A stretch of 64,000 bases of DNA from Vibrio palustris (lineage in GTDB: Bacteria; Pseudomonadota; Gammaproteobacteria; Enterobacterales; Vibrionaceae), in the NCBI RefSeq assembly GCF_024346995.1, contig NZ_AP024888.1:496001-560000 (forward strand), in the 5' to 3' direction. Positions 34,963 through 42,965 of this stretch are shown in pieces. A program made the position numbers and the translations under genes. Under the pieces are notes generated by a model. It saw only the letters and a list, made by a program, of their open reading frames with translations, was not told where the DNA came from and did not search any database. Each line of letters opens with the position of its first letter. Positions within the stretch are counted from its first letter, which is position 1.

Positions 34963-35451
34963 ATGATTTCAATTGAACAGTACACAAATCAAAGGAAAGA
35001 TGAGGTTAATTTACTGTGTGTTAAGCCGGAACAAACCGCGTTTACGATAGGCAATGTGGGTGAGTTTATTTCTGCGTTACTCCCTCATGAACATCCTTAT
35101 TTAATTATTCGTAACGGTAGCGTAGTAGGCTTCTTCTTATTGGATTTGTTATATACAGAAACTTATGGTTTTAGCGAGGAAAAAGTATTAGGAATCAGAT
35201 CCCTACTTATCGATCAGCGTTTTCAAAGACAAGGCATCGCCAACCAAGCTATTCGCTTATTACCGTCCTACGTCGTAACTCATTATCCAAATTTTACTAT
35301 GCTGCAATTAACGGTGAATTGCCGTAACAAAGCGGCTTACGAGTGCTATCGACAATGTGGGTTTGAGGCGTTAGAAGAATTATATCGAGGCGGCCCAGCT
35401 GGTCCGCAGTACATAATGCAGCGCAACGTCGCCGAGTCAATGCGTTGGTAG
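34963..35451 (+). CDS. GNAT-family acetyltransferase
   Basis: 162-residue GNAT protein. Beta4 is GIRSLLIDQRFQRQGIANQAIRLL, containing the acetyl-CoA loop RFQRQGIA (R/Q-x-x-G-x-A); the later LTVNCRNKAAYECYRQCGFEAL is motif B, similar to polyamine/aminoglycoside-type GNATs. Substrate unknown. It follows the previous GNAT gene by 119 bases with no shared ribosome-site coupling, so it may have its own promoter. Confidence 0.85.
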   Translation: MISIEQYTNQRKDEVNLLCVKPEQTAFTIGNVGEFISALLPHEHPYLIIRNGSVVGFFLLDLLYTETYGFSEEKVLGIRSLLIDQRFQRQGIANQAIRLLPSYVVTHYPNFTMLQLTVNCRNKAAYECYRQCGFEALEELYRGGPAGPQYIMQRNVAESMRW

Positions 35452-35481
35452 GCTAGGGGCATTGACGTTAAGGAATCTAAA

Positions 35482-35553
35482 ATGAAGAGCACTTATTTAT
35501 TTGATTGGGGAATACTATCGGATATTTTATCGTTACAAGTGGTATGTAGGTAA
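35482..35553 (+). pseudogene. Possible 5' remnant of a HAD-like gene
   Basis: A 23-codon frame with a fair ribosome site (AGGA, 7 bases upstream) starts KSTYLFDWG, which looks like the beginning of HAD hydrolases of the FDWGDTL type, but it lacks the second Asp and stops after 23 codons. No continuation in another frame is visible. It may be a gene fragment or chance. Confidence 0.25.
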
Positions 35554-35627
35554 TATCATCATCTTAATTTTAAACTTTTTCGGTTCGTTAGTGACAGCAG
35601 TGTCGGAATAAAAAGGGAGACAGTATA

Positions 35628-35834
35628 ATGGAACAAGTTGATTGGCATAAAAATCATATTGATGACGATACCGTTATCACTGATAGTTATAAAACAACGC
35701 AAAATGTGCGCCGATACTTTAAGTCCAAGTTCGGTGAACAATTCAAATTCGACCGTAATTTTATGCAATGGATGAAAGACGCGACGGGTAAAACAATGGC
35801 AGAGGCTTGTCAAGAATGGTCTAACCGTCAGTAA
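35628..35834 (+). CDS. DUF6434-type small protein
   Basis: 68-residue protein of the family recognised by DWHK near the N-terminus, VITDSYKTTQNVRRYFKSKFGEQFKFDRNFMQWMK in the middle (here broken for length) and TMAEACQEW at the end. The family is found alone or fused to SAP-like domains; its function is unknown but the small basic helical fold suggests nucleic-acid binding. AAAGGGAGA gives a clear ribosome site. It precedes phzF by 25 bases and could be cotranscribed. Confidence 0.75.
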   Translation: MEQVDWHKNHIDDDTVITDSYKTTQNVRRYFKSKFGEQFKFDRNFMQWMKDATGKTMAEACQEWSNRQ

Positions 35835-35859
35835 GTAAATAATCGAATCTTTAGGCAAA

Positions 35860-36768
35860 ATGAATAATAAAATGAGAAAGCAAATGAATGTTAGTTTGGT
35901 AAACGCTTTTGTGGCGAATGGCACGGGTGGTAATCCGGCTGGCGTTGTTTTACATGCGGACGAGCTCACCGATACGCAAAAATTACACATGGCGCAAGTT
36001 GTCGGGTTTTCGGAGACGGCGTTTGTGTCTCAAGGAGAGGACGCTGATTTTAACGTGTCGTTTTTCACACCAACCGGTGAGGTGGATTTTTGTGGGCACG
36101 CCACGTTAGCAACTTTTTCTCTTTTGTATCAAAAAGGCGTAATAGAGGCTGGGGACTATACGCAAAAAACCAAAGCAGGAGTGTTGGGCGTTCGTATTGA
36201 ACCAAATGGTTATGTTGTAATGAATCAGCGGCTTCCTGAATTTATTCAAACGTTTGATTACGCGGCGGTCGCTGAGTTGTTGGGGATGGAAACAGAGTAC
36301 TTGTCAACGACCCACTTACCGATTGAGGCGGTCTCGACGGGATTAGCCGATGTCATAGTGCCCGTACCCGCAGGATCACTTGATCAGCTGAATATCGATC
36401 AAGAGCGACTTTATCAATTTTCTCAAGAGCATAATGTGGTTGGTATCCATGCATTTGAACTTAATAGTCAGGGCAGTCAAATTACGGCCAGTTGTCGTAA
36501 CTTTGCTCCGTTATTTGGCATTCCAGAAGAGTCCGCAACGGGGAGTGCAAGTGGCGCGCTTGCAAGTTATTTAACCAAATACCATGTGGTTGAAACGGGT
36601 ATAGAATTGCACGAATCACGCACTCATCATTTTGTGTTTGAACAAGGTAGAGCCATGAACTGTTGCTCTCAACTGACGGCAAGTGTGGAGTTGCAGAGCG
36701 GCGTCATCACCAGTGTGATGGTCGGTGGTATAGCGCAAGAATTTGGTCAAAAAACGGTACCTATATAA
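35860..36768 (+). CDS. PhzF-family isomerase/epimerase
   Basis: About 300-residue enzyme of the diaminopimelate-epimerase-like PhzF family. Motifs seen: NAFVANGTGGNPAGVVL at the N-terminus, VGFSETAFV containing the catalytic Glu of the family, EVDFCGHATLATFSLLY, and ESATGSASGALASYL near residue 225. No phenazine genes are nearby, so a specific reaction cannot be assigned; most such orphans are uncharacterised. Starts at 35860, 35875 and 35884 are possible, and 35884 (after GAGAAAG) matches the usual length of relatives best. Confidence 0.85.
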   Translation: MNNKMRKQMNVSLVNAFVANGTGGNPAGVVLHADELTDTQKLHMAQVVGFSETAFVSQGEDADFNVSFFTPTGEVDFCGHATLATFSLLYQKGVIEAGDYTQKTKAGVLGVRIEPNGYVVMNQRLPEFIQTFDYAAVAELLGMETEYLSTTHLPIEAVSTGLADVIVPVPAGSLDQLNIDQERLYQFSQEHNVVGIHAFELNSQGSQITASCRNFAPLFGIPEESATGSASGALASYLTKYHVVETGIELHESRTHHFVFEQGRAMNCCSQLTASVELQSGVITSVMVGGIAQEFGQKTVPI

Positions 36769-36796
36769 AGCTAGTTGCATAAATTTATTGATATCT

Positions 36797-36830
36797 ATTA
36801 CGATACTGTTTTTATATACAGTATCGTAAT
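36797..36830 (+). terminator. 13-bp perfect inverted repeat after phzF
   Basis: ATTACGATACTGT (36797-36809), 8-nt loop, ACAGTATCGTAAT (36818-36830). It starts 29 bases after the phzF stop. Only a weak T-tract follows, so it could be a terminator, an mRNA-stabilising hairpin or an operator. Confidence 0.5.
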
Positions 36831-36943
36831 TAATTACTAATCACGACAAGCAAGCCATTCACAAGCATGATTATGACAATAACTACGGTTTTTTGCGCAT
36901 AGTGGTGTTGTGAGTTGAATTATACGTCTATAAGGAGAAGATA

Positions 36944-37339
36944 ATGATGTTAGACAGTATTCACCATGTCGCGATTATTTGCTCGGATTATCCAACATCC
37001 AAAGCCTTTTATACCGACGTGCTTGGTCTTTCGGTAATGGCAGAAACCTATCGCGAACAGCGAGATTCTTATAAACTGGATTTGGCACTGCCGGATGGCA
37101 GTCAAATTGAATTGTTTTCTTTTCCTAACCCGCCCAAACGTGTTAATAACCCCGAAGCTCAGGGGTTACGTCATTTGGCCTTTGCCGTGCAGTGCGTAAA
37201 GAGCGCCGCTACAGAGTTACAATGTCACGGCATTGAGGTTGAAGATATTCGCGTGGATGAACTGACAGGCAAACGTTATACCTTTTTTAAGGATCCCGAT
37301 GGATTACCGTTAGAGTTATATGAGCAAGGCATACAATGA
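36944..37339 (+). CDS. yaeR: VOC-family protein, YaeR/GloA2-like
   Basis: 131-residue vicinal-oxygen-chelate metalloprotein related to lactoylglutathione lyase. Metal-ligand positions are visible as HHVAIICSDY (N-terminal His), IELFSFP (Glu), LRHLAFAV (His) and LPLELYEQ (Glu). Phrases such as TYREQRDSYKLDLALPDG and RYTFFKDPDGLPLELYEQ follow E. coli YaeR. The exact substrate of YaeR is not settled. The stop overlaps the next start by four bases (ATGA), indicating translational coupling with the pentapeptide gene. Confidence 0.88.
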   Translation: MMLDSIHHVAIICSDYPTSKAFYTDVLGLSVMAETYREQRDSYKLDLALPDGSQIELFSFPNPPKRVNNPEAQGLRHLAFAVQCVKSAATELQCHGIEVEDIRVDELTGKRYTFFKDPDGLPLELYEQGIQ

Positions 37340-37935
37340 CAACCCTAGAAAATAATCATCAATATTTTGATCTTCATATAAAAAATAAGGTTATTACCCA
37401 AGCTCAATACTGTGATATCGCGTTTGAAGAGTGTCAATTTACCGATTGTGATTTTTCCAACACGGTGTTTACACATTGCAAATTTATTAACTGTTCGTTT
37501 GAGCGCTGTAACCTAAGTTTGGTGGATCTTTCACACTCGACGCTCTCTGGGATTGAGTTTTGTGACAGTAAGTTAATGGGTATTGATTGGACCAAAGCGC
37601 GTTGGCCAATGTATCATCTCGACTTCGAGCTACGTTTTATACGGTGTATTCTCAACGATGCGTCGTTTTTTGGCTTAACACTGCATGAATTGGTTTTTGA
37701 TGAATGTAAGTTACACGATGTGGATTTTCGTGAAGGAGATTATGCTCATTCAACGATCACGTACTGCGATTGTCGGCATAGCTTATTTATGAGGACTAAT
37801 TTGCAAGGCGTTGATTTTACCGATTCAACCGAATATTTCATTGATGTTCTAGAAAATAATATTAAACACGCCAAGTTCTCTCGCTATGAAGCACTTAGCC
37901 TGTTAGAAGGGCTTGGCATTGAGTTAGTCGATTAA
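37336..37935 (+). CDS. Pentapeptide-repeat protein
   Basis: 199 residues containing A(D/N)LxX-type pentapeptides, for example CQFTDCDFSNTVFTHCKF and CNLSLVDLSHSTLSG, forming a right-handed quadrilateral beta-helix. There is a break with less regular sequence around residues 88-100 (WPMYHLDFELRF), as in Qnr-like proteins, but the sequence does not match QnrA, B or S, and I do not call it a resistance determinant. It is translationally coupled to yaeR, an unusual pairing that suggests a shared, unknown role. Confidence 0.85.
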   Translation: MTTLENNHQYFDLHIKNKVITQAQYCDIAFEECQFTDCDFSNTVFTHCKFINCSFERCNLSLVDLSHSTLSGIEFCDSKLMGIDWTKARWPMYHLDFELRFIRCILNDASFFGLTLHELVFDECKLHDVDFREGDYAHSTITYCDCRHSLFMRTNLQGVDFTDSTEYFIDVLENNIKHAKFSRYEALSLLEGLGIELVD

Positions 37936-38070
37936 CTTAGCGTAACCGCACACCCCATCTACTAGCAATGAAAGCAACAATCATCATAAATGCGATGAAT
38001 ATATCAACGGCATCATGGTGATACAAAATGGATGTCGGCTCACAAACCGAGGCGCATTGTTTAAAAACAA

Positions 38071-38099
38071 TTGCGCATGAGAGTTATTCTCAATATCAT
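38071..38099 (+). promoter_or_regulatory. Fur-regulated promoter of the siderophore ABC operon
   Basis: -35 TTGCGC (38071-38076), 17-base spacer, -10 TATCAT (38094-38099). The spacer holds TGAGAGTTATTCTCA (38078-38092), a 7-1-7 Fur box matching TGAGAATnATTCTCA at all but one position. Fur with iron would directly block RNA polymerase. Confidence 0.8.
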
Positions 38100-38136
38100 G
38101 CCTAGCGATAAATAGTTTAGGTATGAGGCTTTATAG

Positions 38137-39144
38137 ATGCGTGTTCGCGATGTTTGTTCCTTTCACACGATACGATTACTCGTCTTGAGTGTGTTTTTGC
38201 TCATCTTTCTGATGAGTTTTTCACTCTATGCTCAACCCTCATCACCACAGTTATCCCAACCGCGTAATGTAATGCATGCCATGGGAACGACTCAAATAAC
38301 CGCAAAAAAGCCGCGTATCGTGACCTTGTTTCAAGGCGCAACGGATTCAGCGGTTGCCTTGGGGATTCGCCCTGTCGGTGTGGTTGATTCATGGAGTGAA
38401 AAACCCACCTACCAGTATTTACGCTCTGCACTGAAAGGTGTCGCCCACGTCGGGTTAGAAACGCAGCCCAATTTAGAAGCAATTGCAGCGCTACATCCCG
38501 ATCTCATTATTGGTACAAAAGTTCGCCATGAAAAAATTTATGCCCAGCTGTCGAAAATCGCGCCGACGGTGTATACCGACAATGTGTATGACTTCAAACA
38601 GACCCTGCAACTTACTGCGCAAGCGACAGGACGTGTGGCAGAAGGTAAGCAAGTGTGGCAACGTTGGCAGCAGCGTGTTACACAGTTTCGTCAACAATTA
38701 AAGCAGACACTACCCAAATGGCCGATGACAGCGTCTATCATCGATGTGCGAGCAGATCACCTGCGCTTGTATCTGGATCACAGTTTCCCAGGAACGGTAT
38801 TAACGTCGATTGGCTTTCAATTGCCTAAAGTATCGAGTGCCGCGGGGTGGGGTATCAAGCTCAAATCAAAAGAATCGTTGCCAACGGTGAATGCAGATGT
38901 GTTTTTTGTTATTTTGCATGCTGATACCCCGGCGGTGGAACAAAATTATCAGCAATGGACCCACCATCCACTGTGGAAAATGCTGACGGCTCCTAAGAAT
39001 GATCAAGTTTCAATAGTCAATCGCACGGATTGGTTATTTTCCGGAGGGATCTTAGGTGCTAACCGTATGTTAGATGAACTGGCTGATTTTTATCAGGTTA
39101 AGCCTTCTCGGCTTCGGTCTTCTAAGACTAGCTCTCACCAATAA
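38137..39144 (+). CDS. Ferric-siderophore ABC transporter, periplasmic binding protein
   Basis: 335-residue helical-backbone binding protein of the FecB/FepB class. Signal peptide covers about residues 1-32 (LLVLSVFLLIFLMSFSLYAQ). The body has PRIVTLFQGATDSAVALGIRPVGVVDSW and LEAIAALHPDLIIGTKVRHEKIYAQLSKIAPTVY, the standard Fe-siderophore pattern (given here in part). It is the first gene of a five-gene operon with two permeases, an ATPase and an FhuF-like reductase, behind a strong Fur-regulated promoter. The siderophore is unknown. Confidence 0.9.
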   Translation: MRVRDVCSFHTIRLLVLSVFLLIFLMSFSLYAQPSSPQLSQPRNVMHAMGTTQITAKKPRIVTLFQGATDSAVALGIRPVGVVDSWSEKPTYQYLRSALKGVAHVGLETQPNLEAIAALHPDLIIGTKVRHEKIYAQLSKIAPTVYTDNVYDFKQTLQLTAQATGRVAEGKQVWQRWQQRVTQFRQQLKQTLPKWPMTASIIDVRADHLRLYLDHSFPGTVLTSIGFQLPKVSSAAGWGIKLKSKESLPTVNADVFFVILHADTPAVEQNYQQWTHHPLWKMLTAPKNDQVSIVNRTDWLFSGGILGANRMLDELADFYQVKPSRLRSSKTSSHQ

Positions 39145-39155
39145 TTGACGTATTT

Positions 39156-40169
39156 ATGATGTTATCAATCCCTCAGGTTCGTCACCCGCTCATACTGGTG
39201 CTGTTTTCTACGTTATTGCTTATTTTTGCATGTTTTGCCAGTTTGGCGTTTGGACAATACTCTATTCCTCTCACACATGTCTGGAAGGGGCTGTGGTCAA
39301 CGGATTCTAACTCCATTGAGCACGTTATTCTTACCACCACGCGTTTATCACGCTGCGTGGTCGCGTGCGCGGTCGGTTCTGGCTTAGCGGTTGCTGGCGT
39401 ATTAATGCAATCATTGACGCGTAACCCGTTAGCATCGCCGGCGGTGTTTGGCGTCAATGGTGGCGCGGTCTTTTTCATTGTGTTATTTACCGAGTTTTTT
39501 GGTGTCGGCTCTATCAGTGATACGATTTGGATAGCGTTTGCTGGAGCTGCGGTTGCCGGCATGCTGGTCTATGGGTTAGGAAGCATGGGGCGCGATGGTT
39601 TGTCTCCGGTACGGGTGATTCTTGCTGGTGCTGCTATTTCGGCGTTGTTCATGTCGTTTACACAAGGGTTATTAGTCATTGGACAAGAAGGCATCGACAG
39701 TGTGTTATTTTGGGTGGCAGGCTCAGTCTCGGGTCGAGAATTAACCACGGTATTACCAGTGATTCCTTATATTGTGGTCGCTATTTTTGTTGCTGTTTGT
39801 CTCTCTTCCCATATTAATATCTTGTTATCGGGCGATGATATTGCCATCGGACTTGGTCAAAATACCGCGCTGTTAAAAGTCGCGCTGAGCGTATTGATTA
39901 TTACGCTGGCGGGCGCTTGTGTGTCGATTGCCGGAAGCATCGGATTTATTGGGCTAATTGTGCCGCACATGGTTAGAGCATTGGTCGGTAATAATCATAA
40001 GTGGTTATTAATACTAAGTGCAATCTGGGGAGCAGTGATACTCTTGCTGGCTGATATTGCAAGTCGGCTAGTATTAGCACCACAAGAAATCCCCATTGGT
40101 GCGATGACGGCACTATTTGGTGCTCCTTTATTTATCTATCTAGCCCGTAAAGGGAGTGCCCATGAATAA
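39156..40169 (+). CDS. FecCD-type siderophore permease, first subunit
   Basis: 337-residue inner-membrane permease with about nine to ten helices. The BtuC/FecCD hallmarks are present: VLMQSLTRNPLASPAVFGVNGGA in the first third and SIGFIGLIVPHMVRALVGNNHK, the coupling-helix region that docks on the ATPase, near residue 270. It pairs with the next permease to form a heterodimeric channel. Stop overlaps the start of the second permease by eight bases. Confidence 0.93.
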   Translation: MMLSIPQVRHPLILVLFSTLLLIFACFASLAFGQYSIPLTHVWKGLWSTDSNSIEHVILTTTRLSRCVVACAVGSGLAVAGVLMQSLTRNPLASPAVFGVNGGAVFFIVLFTEFFGVGSISDTIWIAFAGAAVAGMLVYGLGSMGRDGLSPVRVILAGAAISALFMSFTQGLLVIGQEGIDSVLFWVAGSVSGRELTTVLPVIPYIVVAIFVAVCLSSHINILLSGDDIAIGLGQNTALLKVALSVLIITLAGACVSIAGSIGFIGLIVPHMVRALVGNNHKWLLILSAIWGAVILLLADIASRLVLAPQEIPIGAMTALFGAPLFIYLARKGSAHE

Positions 40170-41220
40170 ACCGCCTATCAAGCGTACTTTTTTGCATAAA
40201 CAATGGAATATACGTACCCGTTGGTGCTCGTTTTGTTTAACGCCTCGCCTTGTTGGTGTCCTGATGTTGGCTGTGCTCGTTACGCTTGTTGTGATGGGAT
40301 TGAGTTTGTCGTTTGGTACTCAGCATATTGGTATCCGCCAAGTTGCGTCATCTCTGGCTTATCCTGATGACCGCGATTCTTTTGTGGTTCAAACACTGCG
40401 TTTACCTAGGATGCTACTAGCAGCCATGGTGGGAGCCGCTTTAGGTGGTTCGGGACTTGTATTGCAATCGATGATCCGCAATCCTTTGGCTTCGCCTGAT
40501 ATTATTGGTATTACCAGCGGCGCTTCTGCGGCAGCGGTCGGGTTTCTCGCATTTTTTCAATCATTATTGGGACTGGCTTGGTTACCTGTTTTTGCTATTG
40601 CCGGAGCATTGCTCGCGAGTCTTTTGATTTATCTATTGGCGTGGCGCAATGGGGTGACGCCCATGCGATTAGTTCTGGTCGGGATCGGTGTGTCGGCCGT
40701 CATGGGGGCGGTAGTCACGTTATTAATCGCGACCAGCTCGGAGTCAACCAGTTTAACCGCGTATATTTGGTTAACGGGCAGTGTCTATGGTGCCAATTGG
40801 CGTGATGTACAAAGCTTACTGCCATGGGTTGTAGTGAGCTTTGCTTTATCTGTTTTTTTTTCAAGGCGAATCAATGCTTTGGAATTAGGTGATCACACTG
40901 CGGTAGGACTTGGTGTACCTTTGCAATGGACACGTGTGTCGATGTTGATATTGAGCGTTGTTATGGCGGCGCCTGCGATCGCTTATGCGGGCGCGATCAG
41001 TTTTGTGGGGTTAATCGCGCCACATATTGCAAGGCGTTTTGTGGATAGAAACTTCACGGTATTGCTGCCATTAACGGCAGCAATTGGTGCATGCTTAGTC
41101 ATGTTGGCCGATATAGGTGGTCGGCTATTATTTCAGCCACTGGATATTCCGGCGGGCGTGTTTGTATCCGCAATAGGTGCACCATTTTTTATTTATTTAT
41201 TGTACCGACAGCGTTTTTGA
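40162..41220 (+). CDS. FecCD-type siderophore permease, second subunit
   Basis: 352-residue permease, second half of the channel. Family signatures: LVLQSMIRNPLASPDIIGITSGASAAA and AISFVGLIAPHIARRFVDRNF (each given in part of a longer conserved block). I use ATG 40162, preceded by AAGGGAG, instead of a GTG six bases upstream. The long N-terminal cytoplasmic segment of about 30 residues before the first helix is typical of FepG/FecD-like subunits. Translationally coupled with the preceding gene. Confidence 0.93.
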   Translation: MNKPPIKRTFLHKQWNIRTRWCSFCLTPRLVGVLMLAVLVTLVVMGLSLSFGTQHIGIRQVASSLAYPDDRDSFVVQTLRLPRMLLAAMVGAALGGSGLVLQSMIRNPLASPDIIGITSGASAAAVGFLAFFQSLLGLAWLPVFAIAGALLASLLIYLLAWRNGVTPMRLVLVGIGVSAVMGAVVTLLIATSSESTSLTAYIWLTGSVYGANWRDVQSLLPWVVVSFALSVFFSRRINALELGDHTAVGLGVPLQWTRVSMLILSVVMAAPAIAYAGAISFVGLIAPHIARRFVDRNFTVLLPLTAAIGACLVMLADIGGRLLFQPLDIPAGVFVSAIGAPFFIYLLYRQRF

Positions 41221-41247
41221 TATGAAGAATATAATAGGAATTCCATT

Positions 41248-42099
41248 ATGAGTGCCCATACCGATGGTGAGGTATTGCCTATCTCTCCTTTACGTACCCA
41301 TAATTTGTCACTTGGGTATAGTAAAACGACGATCATCAAGGATTTTACTGTCGAAATTTTACCTAATCAAATCACTGTATTGGTAGGAGGTAATGGTTGT
41401 GGTAAATCAACGCTTTTAAAATCATTAGCCCGATTATTAACGCCACTCTCTGGCGATATCTTGCTCAATGGTGATAACATCCATCAACAATCGAGCAAAG
41501 AAGTGGCTCGCCGGCTGGCTATTTTACCGCAAGGGCCGGTCGCGCCAGAAGGACTCACGGTTGAGCAGCTTGTCCGGCAGGGGCGGTATCCTCATCAAAA
41601 TTGGCTACAAAATTGGCGTGCGGAAGATGAGCGCTTAGTCAAAAAAGCCTTAGTAGATACCAATATGTTAGATTTTGCACAGCGTACGGTAGATTCACTG
41701 TCTGGCGGTCAGCGACAGCGCGCCTGGATTGCTATGGCGCTTGCGCAAGACACCGAGATTCTATTACTTGATGAACCCACCACGTATCTCGATCTCACTC
41801 ATCAGATTGAAATATTAGATCTTTTATTCGATCTTAACCAAAAACATCACACTACGATTTTGATGGTATTGCATGATCTTAATTTAGCGTGTCGTTATGC
41901 TCATCAAATGATTGCGTTAAAAAATGGCACCATTCATTGCCAAGGTAAGCCTGAAGAGATTCTTAATCATGAAATGGTGCAAACCGTGTTTGGTATGCAG
42001 TGTTATATTGGCCAAGATCCTTTATTTGGCACGCCAATGTGCATACCTTATGGTAAAGGACGCCAGCTTAAGCATGATGTAGGTAGAGAGCATGACTGA
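41248..42099 (+). CDS. Ferric-siderophore ABC transporter ATPase
   Basis: 283-residue FecE/FepC-like ATPase. Walker A GGNGCGKST (about residues 48-56), Q-loop in AILPQGPVAPEGLTVEQLV, signature LSGGQRQRAWIAMALAQ, Walker B ILLLDEPTTYLDL and the switch His in MVLHDLN are all intact. It energises the two preceding permeases. Its stop overlaps the next gene's start by eight bases (42092-42099), so the FhuF-like reductase is translationally coupled. Confidence 0.95.
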   Translation: MSAHTDGEVLPISPLRTHNLSLGYSKTTIIKDFTVEILPNQITVLVGGNGCGKSTLLKSLARLLTPLSGDILLNGDNIHQQSSKEVARRLAILPQGPVAPEGLTVEQLVRQGRYPHQNWLQNWRAEDERLVKKALVDTNMLDFAQRTVDSLSGGQRQRAWIAMALAQDTEILLLDEPTTYLDLTHQIEILDLLFDLNQKHHTTILMVLHDLNLACRYAHQMIALKNGTIHCQGKPEEILNHEMVQTVFGMQCYIGQDPLFGTPMCIPYGKGRQLKHDVGREHD

Positions 42100-42895
42100 G
42101 GGGCATGCTCAAGCACAGGTCAGTTTGCTCGATAGCGAATGGCAACGTTTGGGAGAGTTTGGTCTTGTGGACTGTAGCCAATTGTCACCATACTCTATCG
42201 ATACGGAGCAGCTACTGGATGATGAGTGCTGTTTAGAGATATTAACGCGTATCCAACCCCAACTTGGCGCAACGGATTTAAAAGTTACCGCCTCACTGGT
42301 TATCAAACGCATCGCTTTTCTTACATTAGCTCCCTTGCTCAGTGGGATGGCTTGGTACGATAAAGCCTTGGATATGCGTATTGAGAATTGTGTGTTTGAA
42401 TATCCGTTAATCGAGCGCCTGTGGCAATCACGTATGCCTCTGAAACATTGCTCGGTTCACCCGCTTGGCGCGCACACGCACAGAGTAAGCTGGCGAGAAG
42501 CGATGCTCACTCACGTATTTAAAGGGCATTTATCGTTATTAGTCGAGCAATTTCATCGCTTAACGCGCGTTCCCAAAGCGGTATTGTGGGAAAATATTGC
42601 CGTGCGTATTTTTAGTATTTACGAAAGACGTATTTTACCTATCTTAGCTAAACATAATGGGGCGGATGTGGCTCAAGCGGATTTTGCGTATTTAATTGAT
42701 TCCGATACAACTGGGATCTTTGGTGTAGGTCATAATCCTATCACGCGTTACTACTATGCGATCCCGATAAGTGAAACAGGGCCAACCGCGACCCGTGTAA
42801 GGCGAACTTGTTGTTATTATTATAAAGCGACGCAGCCGGCTCAGTATTGCGGTACGTGCCCTCTACTGGGGAAGAAGCCGAGTTGTCGAAGCTAG
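42092..42895 (+). CDS. FhuF-like ferric-siderophore reductase
   Basis: 267-residue cytoplasmic protein ending in a [2Fe-2S] motif of the FhuF type: RRTCCYYYK, then CGTC, giving Cys-Cys-x11-Cys-x2-Cys. The E. coli FhuF motif as I recall it is Cys-Cys-x10-Cys-x2-Cys, so the spacing here may be one residue longer. FhuF proteins release iron from imported hydroxamate or related siderophores by reduction, which fits its place as the last gene of the uptake operon. The N-terminal 200 residues are helical and less conserved. Confidence 0.87.
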   Translation: MTEGHAQAQVSLLDSEWQRLGEFGLVDCSQLSPYSIDTEQLLDDECCLEILTRIQPQLGATDLKVTASLVIKRIAFLTLAPLLSGMAWYDKALDMRIENCVFEYPLIERLWQSRMPLKHCSVHPLGAHTHRVSWREAMLTHVFKGHLSLLVEQFHRLTRVPKAVLWENIAVRIFSIYERRILPILAKHNGADVAQADFAYLIDSDTTGIFGVGHNPITRYYYAIPISETGPTATRVRRTCCYYYKATQPAQYCGTCPLLGKKPSCRS

Positions 42896-42905
42896 TGAAT
42901 AAGTA

Positions 42906-42942
42906 AAAAGGCCATCCAAATGTTTTATTCGAATGGCCTTTT
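42906..42942. terminator. Bidirectional terminator between siderophore operon and receptor
   Basis: AAAAGGCCAT (42906-42915), 17-nt loop, ATGGCCTTTT (42933-42942). Located between two convergent iron-uptake units, with A/T tracts on both sides. Confidence 0.82.
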
Positions 42943-42965
42943 ACATTCTTGGTGTATTAAGTGGG

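Noticed and set aside
37336..37935. Qnr quinolone-resistance gene
   Set aside because: It has pentapeptide repeats and a mid-protein break, but length and sequence do not match Qnr proteins as I know them; only the general fold is supported.
33800..37940. Integron cassette array
   Set aside because: The patch of short same-strand genes (GNATs, DUF6434, PhzF, VOC, pentapeptide) looked like superintegron cassettes, but no attC-type repeats or shared intergenic sequence occur between them, and no integrase is present.
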